Of a stretch of DNA of 64,000 nucleotides, positions 1 to 9,412 are shown piece by piece. The position numbers and the translations under genes were made by a program. Under the pieces are notes generated by a model, which did not search any database, had not been told where the DNA came from, and saw only the letters and a list, made by a program, of their open reading frames with translations. The DNA comes from Cocleimonas sp. Lineage in GTDB: Bacteria > Pseudomonadota > Gammaproteobacteria > Thiotrichales > Thiotrichaceae. Location of the stretch: positions 75,206 through 139,205 of the forward strand of contig JAKIUW010000002.1 of the NCBI GenBank assembly GCA_021647365.1, written 5' to 3'. Numbering within the stretch: position 1 is the first letter of the stretch; each line of letters opens with the position of its first letter.

Positions 1-1
1 A

Positions 2-2161
2 GAAGGTGGCTCTGCCGCTGAAATCATCATGACGGTTTTGCATGCAGGTGGTAAGTTTGATGATAATTCTTATAAAGTTTCTGGCGGTTTGCACGGTGTA
101 GGTGTTTCGGTTGTAAATGCCTTATCAGAAAAACTAACACTAACTATTCAACGAGATGGAAAAGTACATCGCCAAACCTATTCTTTAGGTGATGCTACAT
201 CAAAAATGGAAGTTATTGGAAATGCTGAAGGAACAGGCACCACAGTACGCTTCTTACCGAGTAAAGAAATATTTACTATTCATGAATACAGTTTTGATAT
301 TTTAGCTAAGCGTCTTCGTGAACTATCTTTCTTAAACTCTGGTGTACGCATTCATCTAATCGATGAACGCGGTGAAGGTGAAGATATTGTTTTTGAATAC
401 GAAGGTGGTATTTCTGCATTTGTAGGACATTTAAATAGAAACAAAACACCTGTACATGAAAACGTCATTAGTTTTGATGTGATGAAGGATGATGTGGGGG
501 TAGAAGTTTCATTGCAGTGGAATGATTCTTATCAAGAAAATATATTCTGTTTTACCAACAATATTCCACAAAGGGATGGTGGTGCACATTTATCAGGTTT
601 TAGAACGGCGCTTACTCGTACACTAAATCAATATATTGATCGTGAAGGTTTAATAAAAAATAAGAAAAACGATAAGGTTTCGCTAACAGGTGATGATGCT
701 AGAGAAGGTTTAACGGCTGTATTATCAGTTAAAGTTCCTGATCCTAAATTCTCATCTCAAACTAAAGACAAATTAGTATCTTCAGAAGTGAAAGGTATTG
801 TTGAATCCGCAATGGGTGAAGCACTAGGCGACTTCTTGATGGAAAACCCATTAGAAGCAAAAATCATTTGTAATAAAATGGTAGATGCTGGTAGAGCAAG
901 AGAAGCAGCTCGACGCGCACGTGAAATGACACGACGTAAAGGCGCACTAGATATTGCAGGTTTGCCCGGTAAATTAGCCGATTGCCAAGAAAAAGATCCG
1001 GCACTTTGTGAAATATACCTAGTGGAGGGCGACTCAGCTGGCGGTTCTGCTAAACAAGGCAGAGACAGACGCACACAAGCAATCTTGCCACTCAAAGGTA
1101 AAATTCTAAATGTAGAAAAAGCACGTTTTGATAAAATGCTGCAATCCCAAGAAGTAGGAACATTAATTACCGCTCTTGGCTGTGGTATAGGTAGAGAAGA
1201 ATTTGATCCAGATAAATTACGCTATCACCGTATTATTATCATGACGGATGCCGACGTGGATGGTTCTCACATCCGAACACTATTGCTGACTTTCTTCTAT
1301 CGTCAAATGAAAGAATTAGTAGAACGAGGTCATATCTATATTGCTCAACCACCGCTTTATAAAATAAAGAAAGGTAAACAAGAGCAATATGTAAAAGATG
1401 ATGAAGAATTAAATGCTAATCTTCTGCAACTAGCGATTGATGGTGCAGAACTTCATGTTGATGAATCAGCACCTGCTATTAAAGGTGAGCCATTAGAGAA
1501 GCTAGCAAAAGATTATGTTGTGATTGAAAATATAATTAGCCGTTTATCAAGACGTTTTGATACAGAAATATTAGAAGCTATGTTGTTTAATCCTGCTGGC
1601 TCAGCTGATATTGATTTTTCTACCGCAGAAGAATGGCTAAAGAAAGCTGCTGTAGCCATGAATGATAAGTTTAACGGTACTCGTAATTATGAAACTACTG
1701 CCCAAAGCTTAGAAGGTGATGATTGGACAATTCGTGTAACAAGATTAATGCACGGTGTTGATACCGATTTTTTCTTGAACAAAGATTTCTTCAATAGCCA
1801 AGAAGTTAAACATATTATTAAGTTAAATCAAACATTGGATGGATTGCTAACTAAAGATAGCTATATCGAGCGTAGTGAACGTCGCGAATATGTAACGCGC
1901 TTTGATAACTTAATGGCGTGGTTGATGAAAGAAGGTCAACGTGGTTTAAATATCCAGCGCTATAAAGGTCTGGGTGAAATGAACCCAGATCAGCTTTGGG
2001 ATACAACGATGGATCCTGAATCACGCAGAATGTTACAAGTAAAAATTGAAGATGCATATCAAGCAGATGAGATATTTACGACGTTGATGGGTGATGTAGT
2101 AGAGCCAAGACGTGAGTTTATAGAAAAGAATGCCCTAAATGTAGCTAATTTGGATGTGTAA
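2..2161 (+). CDS. gyrB: DNA gyrase subunit B (5' end outside the window)
   Basis: ATPase subunit of the type II topoisomerase that introduces negative supercoils in the cytoplasm. The frame is open from base 2 (EGGSAAEII... before the Met at 29), so the start lies upstream and roughly 85-90 N-terminal residues are missing compared with the usual length of about 804. Visible are the GHKL ATP-lid region (GGLHGVGVSVVNALS), the TOPRIM signature EGDSAGG near base 1027, the metal-binding DADVDGSH near 1250, and the C-terminal QRYKGLGEMNPDQLW. A long segment between TOPRIM and the C-terminus (about bases 1370-1850) is the insertion typical of gammaproteobacterial GyrB. The product is certain. Confidence 0.98.
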   Translation, partial: EGGSAAEIIMTVLHAGGKFDDNSYKVSGGLHGVGVSVVNALSEKLTLTIQRDGKVHRQTYSLGDATSKMEVIGNAEGTGTTVRFLPSKEIFTIHEYSFDILAKRLRELSFLNSGVRIHLIDERGEGEDIVFEYEGGISAFVGHLNRNKTPVHENVISFDVMKDDVGVEVSLQWNDSYQENIFCFTNNIPQRDGGAHLSGFRTALTRTLNQYIDREGLIKNKKNDKVSLTGDDAREGLTAVLSVKVPDPKFSSQTKDKLVSSEVKGIVESAMGEALGDFLMENPLEAKIICNKMVDAGRAREAARRAREMTRRKGALDIAGLPGKLADCQEKDPALCEIYLVEGDSAGGSAKQGRDRRTQAILPLKGKILNVEKARFDKMLQSQEVGTLITALGCGIGREEFDPDKLRYHRIIIMTDADVDGSHIRTLLLTFFYRQMKELVERGHIYIAQPPLYKIKKGKQEQYVKDDEELNANLLQLAIDGAELHVDESAPAIKGEPLEKLAKDYVVIENIISRLSRRFDTEILEAMLFNPAGSADIDFSTAEEWLKKAAVAMNDKFNGTRNYETTAQSLEGDDWTIRVTRLMHGVDTDFFLNKDFFNSQEVKHIIKLNQTLDGLLTKDSYIERSERREYVTRFDNLMAWLMKEGQRGLNIQRYKGLGEMNPDQLWDTTMDPESRRMLQVKIEDAYQADEIFTTLMGDVVEPRREFIEKNALNVANLDV

Positions 2162-2179
2162 AGTCTAATAGCAATCAAT

Positions 2180-2204
2180 CATGTAAAAGTGGGGGGGTGT
2201 GCTT
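2180..2204 (-). repeat. Dispersed C7 repeat, single unit
   Basis: One full unit, reading CATG to GTGCTT on the plus strand, 18 bases after the gyrB stop. It is followed by an AT-rich stretch. The lone unit has no second arm, so it cannot form the long hairpin seen elsewhere. Confidence 0.9.
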
Positions 2205-2280
2205 TATTATTTATAGAGCAGACCAGTAGCAAATAGAATAAAAATAATAACACATTGATTTAAAAGGATTTAAATCACCT

Positions 2281-3153
2281 ATGCGAATAATCACAGCAAA
2301 CACAAACGGCATTCGCGCCGCATCACGCAAAGGTTTTTTCGAGTGGCTAGAAAAGCAAGATGCTGACGTAGTTTGCATTCAAGAAACCAAAGCACAAGTC
2401 CATCAATTAGAAGACCCGATGTTTCACCCTGGGCACAGCTATTACCACGATGCAATTAAAAAAGGCTATAGCGGGGTCGCACTTTACTGCAAGACAGAGC
2501 CTGATGAAGTGATAGTTGGGATGGGTAATGAAGAATTTGATTGCGAAGGTCGCTATATAGAAGCACGCTTTGGCAATCTTAGTGTAGTTTCACTTTATAT
2601 GCCCTCAGGCTCTGCTAAAGAAGAACGGCAACAAGTTAAGTATCGTTGCATGGATTATTTTCTTCCATTAGAAAACACCAAAAAGCACGAAACCATGGAA
2701 GATGTAGACATAAAAGAATTGATGGGCTCTTCAACCGACCTCCCTACGCCAGATAAAGATTTTTTAATCCAACAAATAGTAGAATCAGGACGTGATTATA
2801 TTATTTGTGGCGATTGGAATATTGCTCACAAGAACGAAGATATTAAAAACTGGAAAGGCAATAAGAAAAACTCAGGGTTTCTACCCGAAGAACGCGCATG
2901 GCTTGATGTACTTTTTGATGAATACAAGTTTGTAGATGCCTTTAGAGAACTAGAGCAACCCGAACACTCCTACACATGGTGGTCAAACCGTGGACAAGCT
3001 TACGCTAATAATACTGGCTGGCGCATTGATTATCATGTGCTATCGCCTAGTTTAAAAGGTACGGTACAAAAGACTGAAATATACAATGATGAAAAGTTTT
3101 CAGATCACGCTCCTTTGATAATTGACTATGATTATCAGATAAATAAACTTTAG
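2281..3153 (+). CDS. xthA: Exodeoxyribonuclease III (AP endonuclease family)
   Basis: Mg-dependent 3'-5' exonuclease and AP endonuclease of base-excision repair. The endonuclease/exonuclease/phosphatase fold motifs are all present: the N-terminal TANTNGIRAA, the metal-binding Glu in CIQETKAQ, SLYMPSGS, the catalytic GDWNIAHKNEDIKNW and the C-terminal SDHAPLI. At 290 residues it is longer than the usual 250-270. The extra length sits around residues 137-165 (ENTKKHETMEDVDIKEL...), between SLYMPSGS and the GDWNIAH motif, and is rich in charged residues. The start follows a weak AAGG-type site. It lies between gyrB and the permease on the same strand, but the 120-base gap to gyrB suggests its own transcription. 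Confidence 0.93.
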   Translation: MRIITANTNGIRAASRKGFFEWLEKQDADVVCIQETKAQVHQLEDPMFHPGHSYYHDAIKKGYSGVALYCKTEPDEVIVGMGNEEFDCEGRYIEARFGNLSVVSLYMPSGSAKEERQQVKYRCMDYFLPLENTKKHETMEDVDIKELMGSSTDLPTPDKDFLIQQIVESGRDYIICGDWNIAHKNEDIKNWKGNKKNSGFLPEERAWLDVLFDEYKFVDAFRELEQPEHSYTWWSNRGQAYANNTGWRIDYHVLSPSLKGTVQKTEIYNDEKFSDHAPLIIDYDYQINKL

Positions 3154-3176
3154 CTAGTAAATAAACGGGAAGATAC

Positions 3177-4736
3177 ATGGCTGCTGAAAATACCATAAAA
3201 AGCACTAAAAGCTGGAATGAAATGGCAACAGCAATATCAGACCCAGCCGTTATACGCATGCTTTTTTTGGGTTTTTCGGCGGGTATACCGATACTCTTAA
3301 TTTTTTCCTCACTATCATTATGGCTGGGTGAAGCAGGCTTAAAAAAATCAAGCATTACATTCTTTAGTTGGGCTGCGTTGGGTTATTCTTTTAAGTTCGT
3401 TTGGGCACCATTGGTAGATAAACTTCCTATTCCTTTCTTAAAGAATATATTAGGACAGCGGCGATCATGGTTGCTGCTATCACAAGTGCTAATAATATTG
3501 GCTATTCTATGGATGTCTTTTATTGATCCTTCAACAGGAACAGAGCAATTAACACTGATTGCATTTGCCGCTGTACTACTTGGGTTTTCATCAGCAACAC
3601 AAGATATTGTGATAGATGCCTATCGTATTGAATCATCCCGAGATATGGACTTACAAGCGATGATGTCTTCAACATATATCGTTGGTTATCGCGTAGGAAT
3701 GATTGTGGCAGGCGCAGGTGCGTTATATTTAGCCGCATATTTTGGAACAACAAAAGAAGCCTATAACTATGATGCATGGAAGTGGACTTACCAGATAATG
3801 GCTTTGGTTATGTTGATAGGCATAACAACGACATTGGTTATTTCTGAACCTGATAGAGGAGAACAAACGGAGCACACAACCGTAGATTACTTGCGCTTTG
3901 TATTACTGTTTATTGTTGCTGTAGGTGGTTTTATAGGCATGTTCTTTTTTAGTTCAGAGTTTGTAAAAACGATTAAAGCAATAACTAAAATATTGACCAT
4001 TAATACACCAGTTATGGGTCTTATAATAGAAAGCTCACGTTTAATATTTGCCATTATTGCTGCAGCGATAATAGCAAAATTGATGATCACATTTCATCTA
4101 GTCAATAATAATATGGTCGAAGAAGCCTACTTATCACCCATCAGAGATTTTTTTTCACGTTATGGGAAAAACCTAGCAATTCTACTTTTGTTATTAGTTG
4201 GCTTATACCGAATTTCAGATATTGTATTGGGAGCTATCTCAAATGTTTTTTACCAAGACATAGGCTTTCTAAAAGAAGAAATAGCTACAGGTGTAAAATT
4301 GTGGGGCGTTATTGCAACAATTTTTGGCGGACTACTGGGTGGGGCATTAGCTATTCGATACGGAGTAATTAAAATACTATTTGCAGGAGCTGTAATCTCT
4401 GCCTTAACCAATCTTTTGTTTATGTTACTAGCAAAATCAGGGCATGACTTAACAATGTTTTATATTGTGATATCGGCAGATAACTTTGCAGCAGGCTTTG
4501 CAGGTGCAGCCTTTATAGCGTTCTTATCAAGCCTTACCAATATTTCATTTACAGCAATGCAGTACGCAATATTTAGCTCGTTAATGACATTACTACCAAA
4601 AACACTAGGTGGGTATTCTGGCTCTATGGTGGAAGGCATTGGATATTCAAACTTCTTCTTAATAACAGCACTAATGGGGATACCTGTTTTACTGCTAATT
4701 ATTCTTGCTGGGAAGTACTTAGTAAAAGAAGAATAA
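3177..4736 (+). CDS. ampG: AmpG-type muropeptide permease (MFS)
   Basis: Inner-membrane major facilitator expected to import GlcNAc-anhydromuropeptides for cell-wall recycling. The N-terminus (RMLFLGFSAGIPILL, then LWLGEAGLKKSSI) follows the AmpG pattern, as does the cytoplasmic loop with APLVDKLPIP and QRRSWLL. About 12-14 hydrophobic segments are spread over 519 residues, and the DAYRIE motif after the fourth helix is typical of the family. The gene starts 23 bases after xthA, so the two may be cotranscribed. The AmpG assignment is by family resemblance and the substrate is inferred. Confidence 0.83.
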   Translation: MAAENTIKSTKSWNEMATAISDPAVIRMLFLGFSAGIPILLIFSSLSLWLGEAGLKKSSITFFSWAALGYSFKFVWAPLVDKLPIPFLKNILGQRRSWLLLSQVLIILAILWMSFIDPSTGTEQLTLIAFAAVLLGFSSATQDIVIDAYRIESSRDMDLQAMMSSTYIVGYRVGMIVAGAGALYLAAYFGTTKEAYNYDAWKWTYQIMALVMLIGITTTLVISEPDRGEQTEHTTVDYLRFVLLFIVAVGGFIGMFFFSSEFVKTIKAITKILTINTPVMGLIIESSRLIFAIIAAAIIAKLMITFHLVNNNMVEEAYLSPIRDFFSRYGKNLAILLLLLVGLYRISDIVLGAISNVFYQDIGFLKEEIATGVKLWGVIATIFGGLLGGALAIRYGVIKILFAGAVISALTNLLFMLLAKSGHDLTMFYIVISADNFAAGFAGAAFIAFLSSLTNISFTAMQYAIFSSLMTLLPKTLGGYSGSMVEGIGYSNFFLITALMGIPVLLLIILAGKYLVKEE

Positions 4737-4739
4737 CAG

Positions 4740-4804
4740 AAGCACACCCCCCCACTTATACATGATGACTATAAACAAACATGTAAAAGTGGGGGGGTGT
4801 GCTT
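4740..4804. repeat. Dispersed C7 repeat, inverted pair (hairpin)
   Basis: Two 25-base units face each other around a loop of about 15 bases, starting 3 bases after the ampG stop. The arms are almost perfectly complementary, with one difference in the left arm (ACTTATACATG instead of ACTTTTACATG). As RNA it would form a stem of about 25 bp. A short TTTAATA tail follows, so it may act as a terminator for ampG. Confidence 0.92.
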
Positions 4805-4963
4805 TAATACTTATTAATATACCGTTCGTCGTTAAGTTAGGCTAACTCATTGATAAGACATATTGATAAGCACCACTATAAAAGTTAAGCTCAGCATGAA
4901 TATTTCACAGTGACGTGAAGCTAGAATGCTGAATAAAGTATCTAGCAAACCCAAGGAGTAGTA

Positions 4964-7243
4964 ATGCAATCCCATTTAGTTAAGGTGCTGATGTTATTGG
5001 CACTGTCGGCAGTGTTTACACAAACCACCAGCGCACGCTATAGCGCAAATCCTAAACTAGGCATTAATGTAGGAGATTTAGGCAAGCTAACCTCCTCTAT
5101 TCCATTTACCGATATTTTTAAAAGTTCTCGCGGTTGGTTTACATCGTGTGAATTTGACTGGGCATCAGGTCGTGCAATTGACCCGGGTTGTACACGTCAA
5201 ACGTCACTGAATACACGCGAGCAAGATATCTTACAGCTAGATGGAAATGGCTGGGTTCGTGCATTACCTACCCCACAAGAACAACCCATATTCACTAGCG
5301 TTACTAGCACGTGGCGTTTATCAGAGCATTTTTCAACAGGTCGTTATGTTGTGCTTTATGAGGGTGAAGGCACGATGAAGCTGACGGGTGATTTACGCAT
5401 GGGTCATCAAACGCAGGGTCATATGGAATTTGACCTGTTATCTCCCAAACGTAACTTACGCCTTCAAATTACCCGAACAGACCCGCGAAGAAACGGCAAC
5501 TACATTCGCAACATTCGTATCGTTCCAAAAAAGAATGAACATAACTATAAGCGCCAAGTGTTTAACCCCGATTATTTGGCACGCATTCGCGAAATGCACT
5601 CACTACGTTTCATGCCTTGGTCAAACCCAAGAGGAAACCAAGCGGTAGAGTGGAATGAACGAGCAACAATAGGCACAGCTTTTTACACAGGCGATAATGG
5701 CGTACCAGCCGAGCGTATGATTGATTTGGCAAATGCTGTCAATGCTACGCCTTGGATGAGTGTGCCTTATAAAGCCAGTGATGAGCATATGCGCCAATAT
5801 GCACGCATGATAAAAAATCGCTTACGCAAAGATCAAAAAGTGTATGTCGAATACTCAAATGAAATGTGGAATAGTATTTTTCCATCGGCAACCTATGCAG
5901 CTCGAAAAGCAGATGCTCTGTGGAAGTTCCCTTATCCGAAAGTTCCTGCAGGTAAACGCCGTGTATTGTTAGCAGCAAACTGGTATGCAAAGCGCAGTGT
6001 TGAAATGTGTCGAATATTTAAACAAGAGTTTGGCGGACAGCGCAATCGCGTAAAATGTGTGGTTGGTTCACTTAACTCTGTTCCATGGGTAGGCAAAGAA
6101 ATTCTTGATTGCCCACTTTGGAAAGAAGCAAATGGATGTGGTCGTCATATTGATGCTTACGGTATTGGCCCCTACTTTGGTGATTACATCGCACGTAAAG
6201 AAAATCGTGCAACCGTAAAAGGTTGGACACGTAATGCAGATGGTGGAAAATCACGTTTATTCCAAGAAATTCTACACGGCGGCATGATTAAAGATGGTCC
6301 GCAAGGTGGATCTATGGCGCGCTTACGTGATCAGTTATTTGCCAATAAAAAGCTAGCCGATAAATACGGCCTTGAAATGCTAGCGTATGAAGCAGGTCAG
6401 CATTTGATTCGTTATGATCCACCACACACGGTTAAAGATCCTGCAGTGCTTAACTTATTTATGAGCGCACAAAAAGATCCACGCATGAAACAAGCGTATC
6501 AGCAATACTTGAACACATGGGCACAAAGTGGGGGTGGATTAATGTTGCACTTCTATGGCATTGGTCAACCAGAGCCAAAGAACTTCTTTGGAATGTTAGA
6601 TCATTTACATCAACCAAGCACACCTAAGTATCAAGCACTAATGGATTATTTAGGTAGTCCATCAACCTATGTTCCACCACAACGCAAAGCTTATGTGCCG
6701 TCGCCAGTACAAAAGCGACAAGCACCGCAACCTGTTCAGGGAAGAGCGCCAGCGCTACAACAGAGGCAACAACGCCAACCCGCACTGGCTGGCAATAATT
6801 GGGATGGTTATTTAAAGCCAGCGCCCGCTCAACAAAGACAGCAACAAGCTCCAATAACACTCTTTAGGCAAGCACCCGCTCAACAACAAGCAAAAAATGG
6901 CGGTTCAAAGCTTACAGGCCCTGCCCTAAGAGGCTGGTCAATACGTGGTAATACAGCGACATCGCCACCGATTAAAATTACCCAAAAGCATAAAAAGATG
7001 TCAATGCTTTGGCGGTTACAAAATACAGGTCGCTCACAAGGTGAATTCTTCCGTGTATATGTAATAGATCATAAAGGTGGAAGAAAAATGATACTCAATC
7101 AAACGGTTCGTGATATTGCGGAAGTAGCAAACCATGACCAACTTTTTGAAGATAATTTTAGACGCTATATAGGTCCACCTATTCGTATTATGATTGAAAC
7201 AAGTCCGAGCTTAGGTGCGAGAGTAGAGAGACTTACATTTTAA
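4964..7243 (+). CDS. Secreted glycoside-hydrolase-like protein, clan GH-A type
   Basis: A 759-residue exported protein of unassigned family. It has a Sec signal peptide (residues 1-24, ending SARYS) and a good Shine-Dalgarno AAGGAG at 4952. Residues about 120-190 look like a beta-sandwich, followed by a TIM-barrel-like segment at about 200-560. Two acidic residues fit the clan GH-A pair: Glu300 in VEYSNEMWN, a strand-4 Asn-Glu acid/base motif, and Glu476 in LAYEAGQHL as the nucleophile. Residues 570-650 are a Gln/Pro/Ala-rich linker, and the last 100 residues resemble a small beta domain. The polysaccharide target is unknown. The active-site reading is inference from motif spacing. Confidence 0.55.
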   Translation: MQSHLVKVLMLLALSAVFTQTTSARYSANPKLGINVGDLGKLTSSIPFTDIFKSSRGWFTSCEFDWASGRAIDPGCTRQTSLNTREQDILQLDGNGWVRALPTPQEQPIFTSVTSTWRLSEHFSTGRYVVLYEGEGTMKLTGDLRMGHQTQGHMEFDLLSPKRNLRLQITRTDPRRNGNYIRNIRIVPKKNEHNYKRQVFNPDYLARIREMHSLRFMPWSNPRGNQAVEWNERATIGTAFYTGDNGVPAERMIDLANAVNATPWMSVPYKASDEHMRQYARMIKNRLRKDQKVYVEYSNEMWNSIFPSATYAARKADALWKFPYPKVPAGKRRVLLAANWYAKRSVEMCRIFKQEFGGQRNRVKCVVGSLNSVPWVGKEILDCPLWKEANGCGRHIDAYGIGPYFGDYIARKENRATVKGWTRNADGGKSRLFQEILHGGMIKDGPQGGSMARLRDQLFANKKLADKYGLEMLAYEAGQHLIRYDPPHTVKDPAVLNLFMSAQKDPRMKQAYQQYLNTWAQSGGGLMLHFYGIGQPEPKNFFGMLDHLHQPSTPKYQALMDYLGSPSTYVPPQRKAYVPSPVQKRQAPQPVQGRAPALQQRQQRQPALAGNNWDGYLKPAPAQQRQQQAPITLFRQAPAQQQAKNGGSKLTGPALRGWSIRGNTATSPPIKITQKHKKMSMLWRLQNTGRSQGEFFRVYVIDHKGGRKMILNQTVRDIAEVANHDQLFEDNFRRYIGPPIRIMIETSPSLGARVERLTF

Positions 7244-7286
7244 TTAAGCAAGTTTTTGTGAATTGAAAACACTAAAAGTTGAAAAG

Positions 7287-7316
7287 TTAGTGAATAAGCA
7301 CTTTTCGCGTTATAAT
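7287..7316 (+). promoter_or_regulatory. Putative sigma-70 promoter for purEK
   Basis: A perfect -10 box TATAAT lies at 7311-7316, 30 bases before the purE start. A weak -35 candidate TTAGTG at 7287 is 18 bases upstream of it. No PurR operator was recognised. Confidence 0.55.
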
Positions 7317-7345
7317 GCGCGGCTTTTTAGGATTTAAGGTGATTC

Positions 7346-7837
7346 ATGGCTAAGCCGATCATTGGTGTAGTAATGGGAAGCAATAGCGATTGGCATATAA
7401 TGTCAAAAGCAGTTGAACAACTTGAAGCATTTGGTATTCCACACGAGTACAAAGTGGTATCAGCGCATCGTACGCCTGATTTATTGTTTGAGTACGCAAG
7501 TACAGCAAAAGAGCGTGGCTTAAAATGCATAATTGCTGGTGCAGGCGGAGCTGCACATTTACCTGGCATGTTAGCGTCAAAAACGTTACTCCCTATTCTT
7601 GGTGTACCTGTTCCTTCAAAACATTTAAAAGGTATTGATTCTTTGCACTCAATTGTTCAAATGCCTGCCGGTATTCCTGTAGCAACTTTTGCGATTGGTG
7701 AAGCAGGTGCAACTAATGCGGCGTTGTTTGCAATTGCAGCATTGGCAAATACAGATGAAGCGCTAGCAAAAAAGCTTGAAGAATTCCGTGAAACACAAAA
7801 ACAAACAGCGATGAATATGTCATTGCCTCCCGAATAA
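7346..7837 (+). CDS. purE: N5-carboxyaminoimidazole ribonucleotide mutase
   Basis: Moves the carboxyl group from N5-CAIR to C4 to give CAIR in de novo purine synthesis. The 163-residue length is normal for class I PurE. Diagnostic motifs are visible: GVVMGSNSDW near the N-terminus, VVSAHRTPD with the catalytic His, IAGAGGAAHLPGM and LGVPVPS. Its partner purK starts 19 bases downstream on the same strand, the common order for this two-enzyme step. Confidence 0.97.
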   Translation: MAKPIIGVVMGSNSDWHIMSKAVEQLEAFGIPHEYKVVSAHRTPDLLFEYASTAKERGLKCIIAGAGGAAHLPGMLASKTLLPILGVPVPSKHLKGIDSLHSIVQMPAGIPVATFAIGEAGATNAALFAIAALANTDEALAKKLEEFRETQKQTAMNMSLPPE

Positions 7838-7856
7838 TAGATAGTCGGTTTATAGA

Positions 7857-8996
7857 ATGTTATTACCAGGTTCAACATTAGGTATGCTCGGTGGCGGTCA
7901 ACTCGGTCGCCTGTTTGCAATGTCTGCTCGCTCTTTAGGTTATAAGGTCATTGTTGTAGAGCCAGACCCAACAAGCCCCGCAGGGCAAGTTGCTGATGAA
8001 CACATAATTGCTGCTTATGATGATGAAAAGGCATTGGAGCAATTAGGTAAAGCCTGTGATGTCGTTACAACAGAGTTTGAAAATATCCCTGCTGATGTTT
8101 TACGCAAGCTAAGCCAAGTCTGCCCAGTATTTCCACCAGCCGATGCTTTAGAAAAAGCACAAGATCGTATTGTAGAAAAAGCGTTTATATTATCTTGCGG
8201 GTTATTGCCTGTGCCCTACGGTGTGATTACTACAAAATCAGAAATTGCAAAAGCTGTTGAAGCAGTAACTTTTCCTGCCATCTTAAAAACCGCTCGTTTT
8301 GGCTATGATGGTAAAGGACAACAAACTATCAATAGTGCAGAAGATGTTGAAGCAGCCTTTATGGCAACCAATCAAGTGGACTGTGTATTAGAACAGCGTA
8401 TTGATTTGGATTGTGAAATCTCTGTTATTCTAGGCAGAAATGAAAGTGGTGAATCACATTGTCATCCTGTTGCAGAAAACATTCATCAAGATGGTATTTT
8501 ATACCAAAGCTTAGTGCCAGCAAGAGTGGTGGATAATATTGAAAAAGCTGCTCAAGCTGCTGCGATTAGAATGGCGGATAAGCTTAACTACGTTGGCGTA
8601 ATGGCAGTAGAATTTTTCGTTACCAAAAAAGGTGAACTGCTAGTCAATGAAATGGCTCCCAGAACGCACAATAGCGGGCACTACACAGTAGATGCTTGTG
8701 TCACTTCGCAGTTCGAACAGCAAGTGCGTATGGTGTGTGGCTTACCATTTGGCGATACAACATTATTAAGCCCAGTGGTTATGACTAACTTATTGGGTGA
8801 TATTTGGGGCGGTGAAAATAAAGACATTCAGCCTCATTGGGAAAACCTATTAAAAAGCGCTTCAAGTAAACTACACTTATATGGCAAGCAAGAAGCGCGG
8901 ATAGGCCGAAAGATGGGGCACTATTGCACATTGTCAGATAAGTTAGAAGATGCAAAAGCAGAAGCAGATAAAATATTTAATACATTAGCGAGCTAA
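7857..8996 (+). CDS. purK: N5-carboxyaminoimidazole ribonucleotide synthase
   Basis: ATP-grasp enzyme that carboxylates AIR with bicarbonate to N5-CAIR, the step before PurE. At 379 residues it is full length. It begins with the typical LGMLGGGQLGRL nucleotide-fold motif. KTARFGYDGKGQ marks the ATP-grasp central domain and NEMAPRTHNSGHYT the metal-binding C-terminal part. It is almost certainly cotranscribed with purE. Confidence 0.96.
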   Translation: MLLPGSTLGMLGGGQLGRLFAMSARSLGYKVIVVEPDPTSPAGQVADEHIIAAYDDEKALEQLGKACDVVTTEFENIPADVLRKLSQVCPVFPPADALEKAQDRIVEKAFILSCGLLPVPYGVITTKSEIAKAVEAVTFPAILKTARFGYDGKGQQTINSAEDVEAAFMATNQVDCVLEQRIDLDCEISVILGRNESGESHCHPVAENIHQDGILYQSLVPARVVDNIEKAAQAAAIRMADKLNYVGVMAVEFFVTKKGELLVNEMAPRTHNSGHYTVDACVTSQFEQQVRMVCGLPFGDTTLLSPVVMTNLLGDIWGGENKDIQPHWENLLKSASSKLHLYGKQEARIGRKMGHYCTLSDKLEDAKAEADKIFNTLAS

Positions 8997-9013
8997 CGAA
9001 AGGAAGAAAAGAA

Positions 9014-9388
9014 ATGGATATTGCAGTATTAACCAAAGCACACTCAGGCATTGCATATCTTGCACTTCTTATTTATGTGGTTAGAGGCGTGATGATGTTG
9101 GCCAACTCATCAAAAACAAATTCGCGAGGTGTTTTAGCAGTCGCATCGGTGGTAACGGTTATGTTATTTGGTCTAGGTGTTTATTTAGGCTTTGTTAAAC
9201 AACTATCCTTTGCGGATGGTTTTGTATTGACCAAAATAATTGGTTTATTGTTGTTTGTCGCTTTTGGTGTTGTTGCTTTAAAGCAGGGTTTATCAAAGCC
9301 TGTTGCGAGTATCTTATGGTTATTAGGTTTGGCAGCTTTTGGCTATACTTATTTAATAGCCACACATAAGCTTATTCCATTGTTTTAG
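9014..9388 (+). CDS. SirB2-like small membrane protein
   Basis: A 124-residue inner-membrane protein with four predicted helices (about 12-30, 42-62, 70-90, 97-120). The pattern of an early His (KAHSG), a mid-protein VLTKIIGLLLF and a late helix followed by THK fits the SirB2 (invasion expression up-regulator) family, whose biochemical function is not established. It starts 17 bases after purK with an AAGGAAG ribosome-binding site, so it may be read with purEK. Apart from that spacing, nothing links it to purine synthesis. Confidence 0.65.
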   Translation: MDIAVLTKAHSGIAYLALLIYVVRGVMMLANSSKTNSRGVLAVASVVTVMLFGLGVYLGFVKQLSFADGFVLTKIIGLLLFVAFGVVALKQGLSKPVASILWLLGLAAFGYTYLIATHKLIPLF

Positions 9389-9412
9389 CCTCATCTTTAA
9401 GTTCAAATAAAA

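Noticed and set aside
4740..4804. Repeat pairs as standard intrinsic terminators only
   Set aside because: Several pairs lie between divergent starts or inside leader regions, and many lack a T run, so termination cannot be their only explanation.
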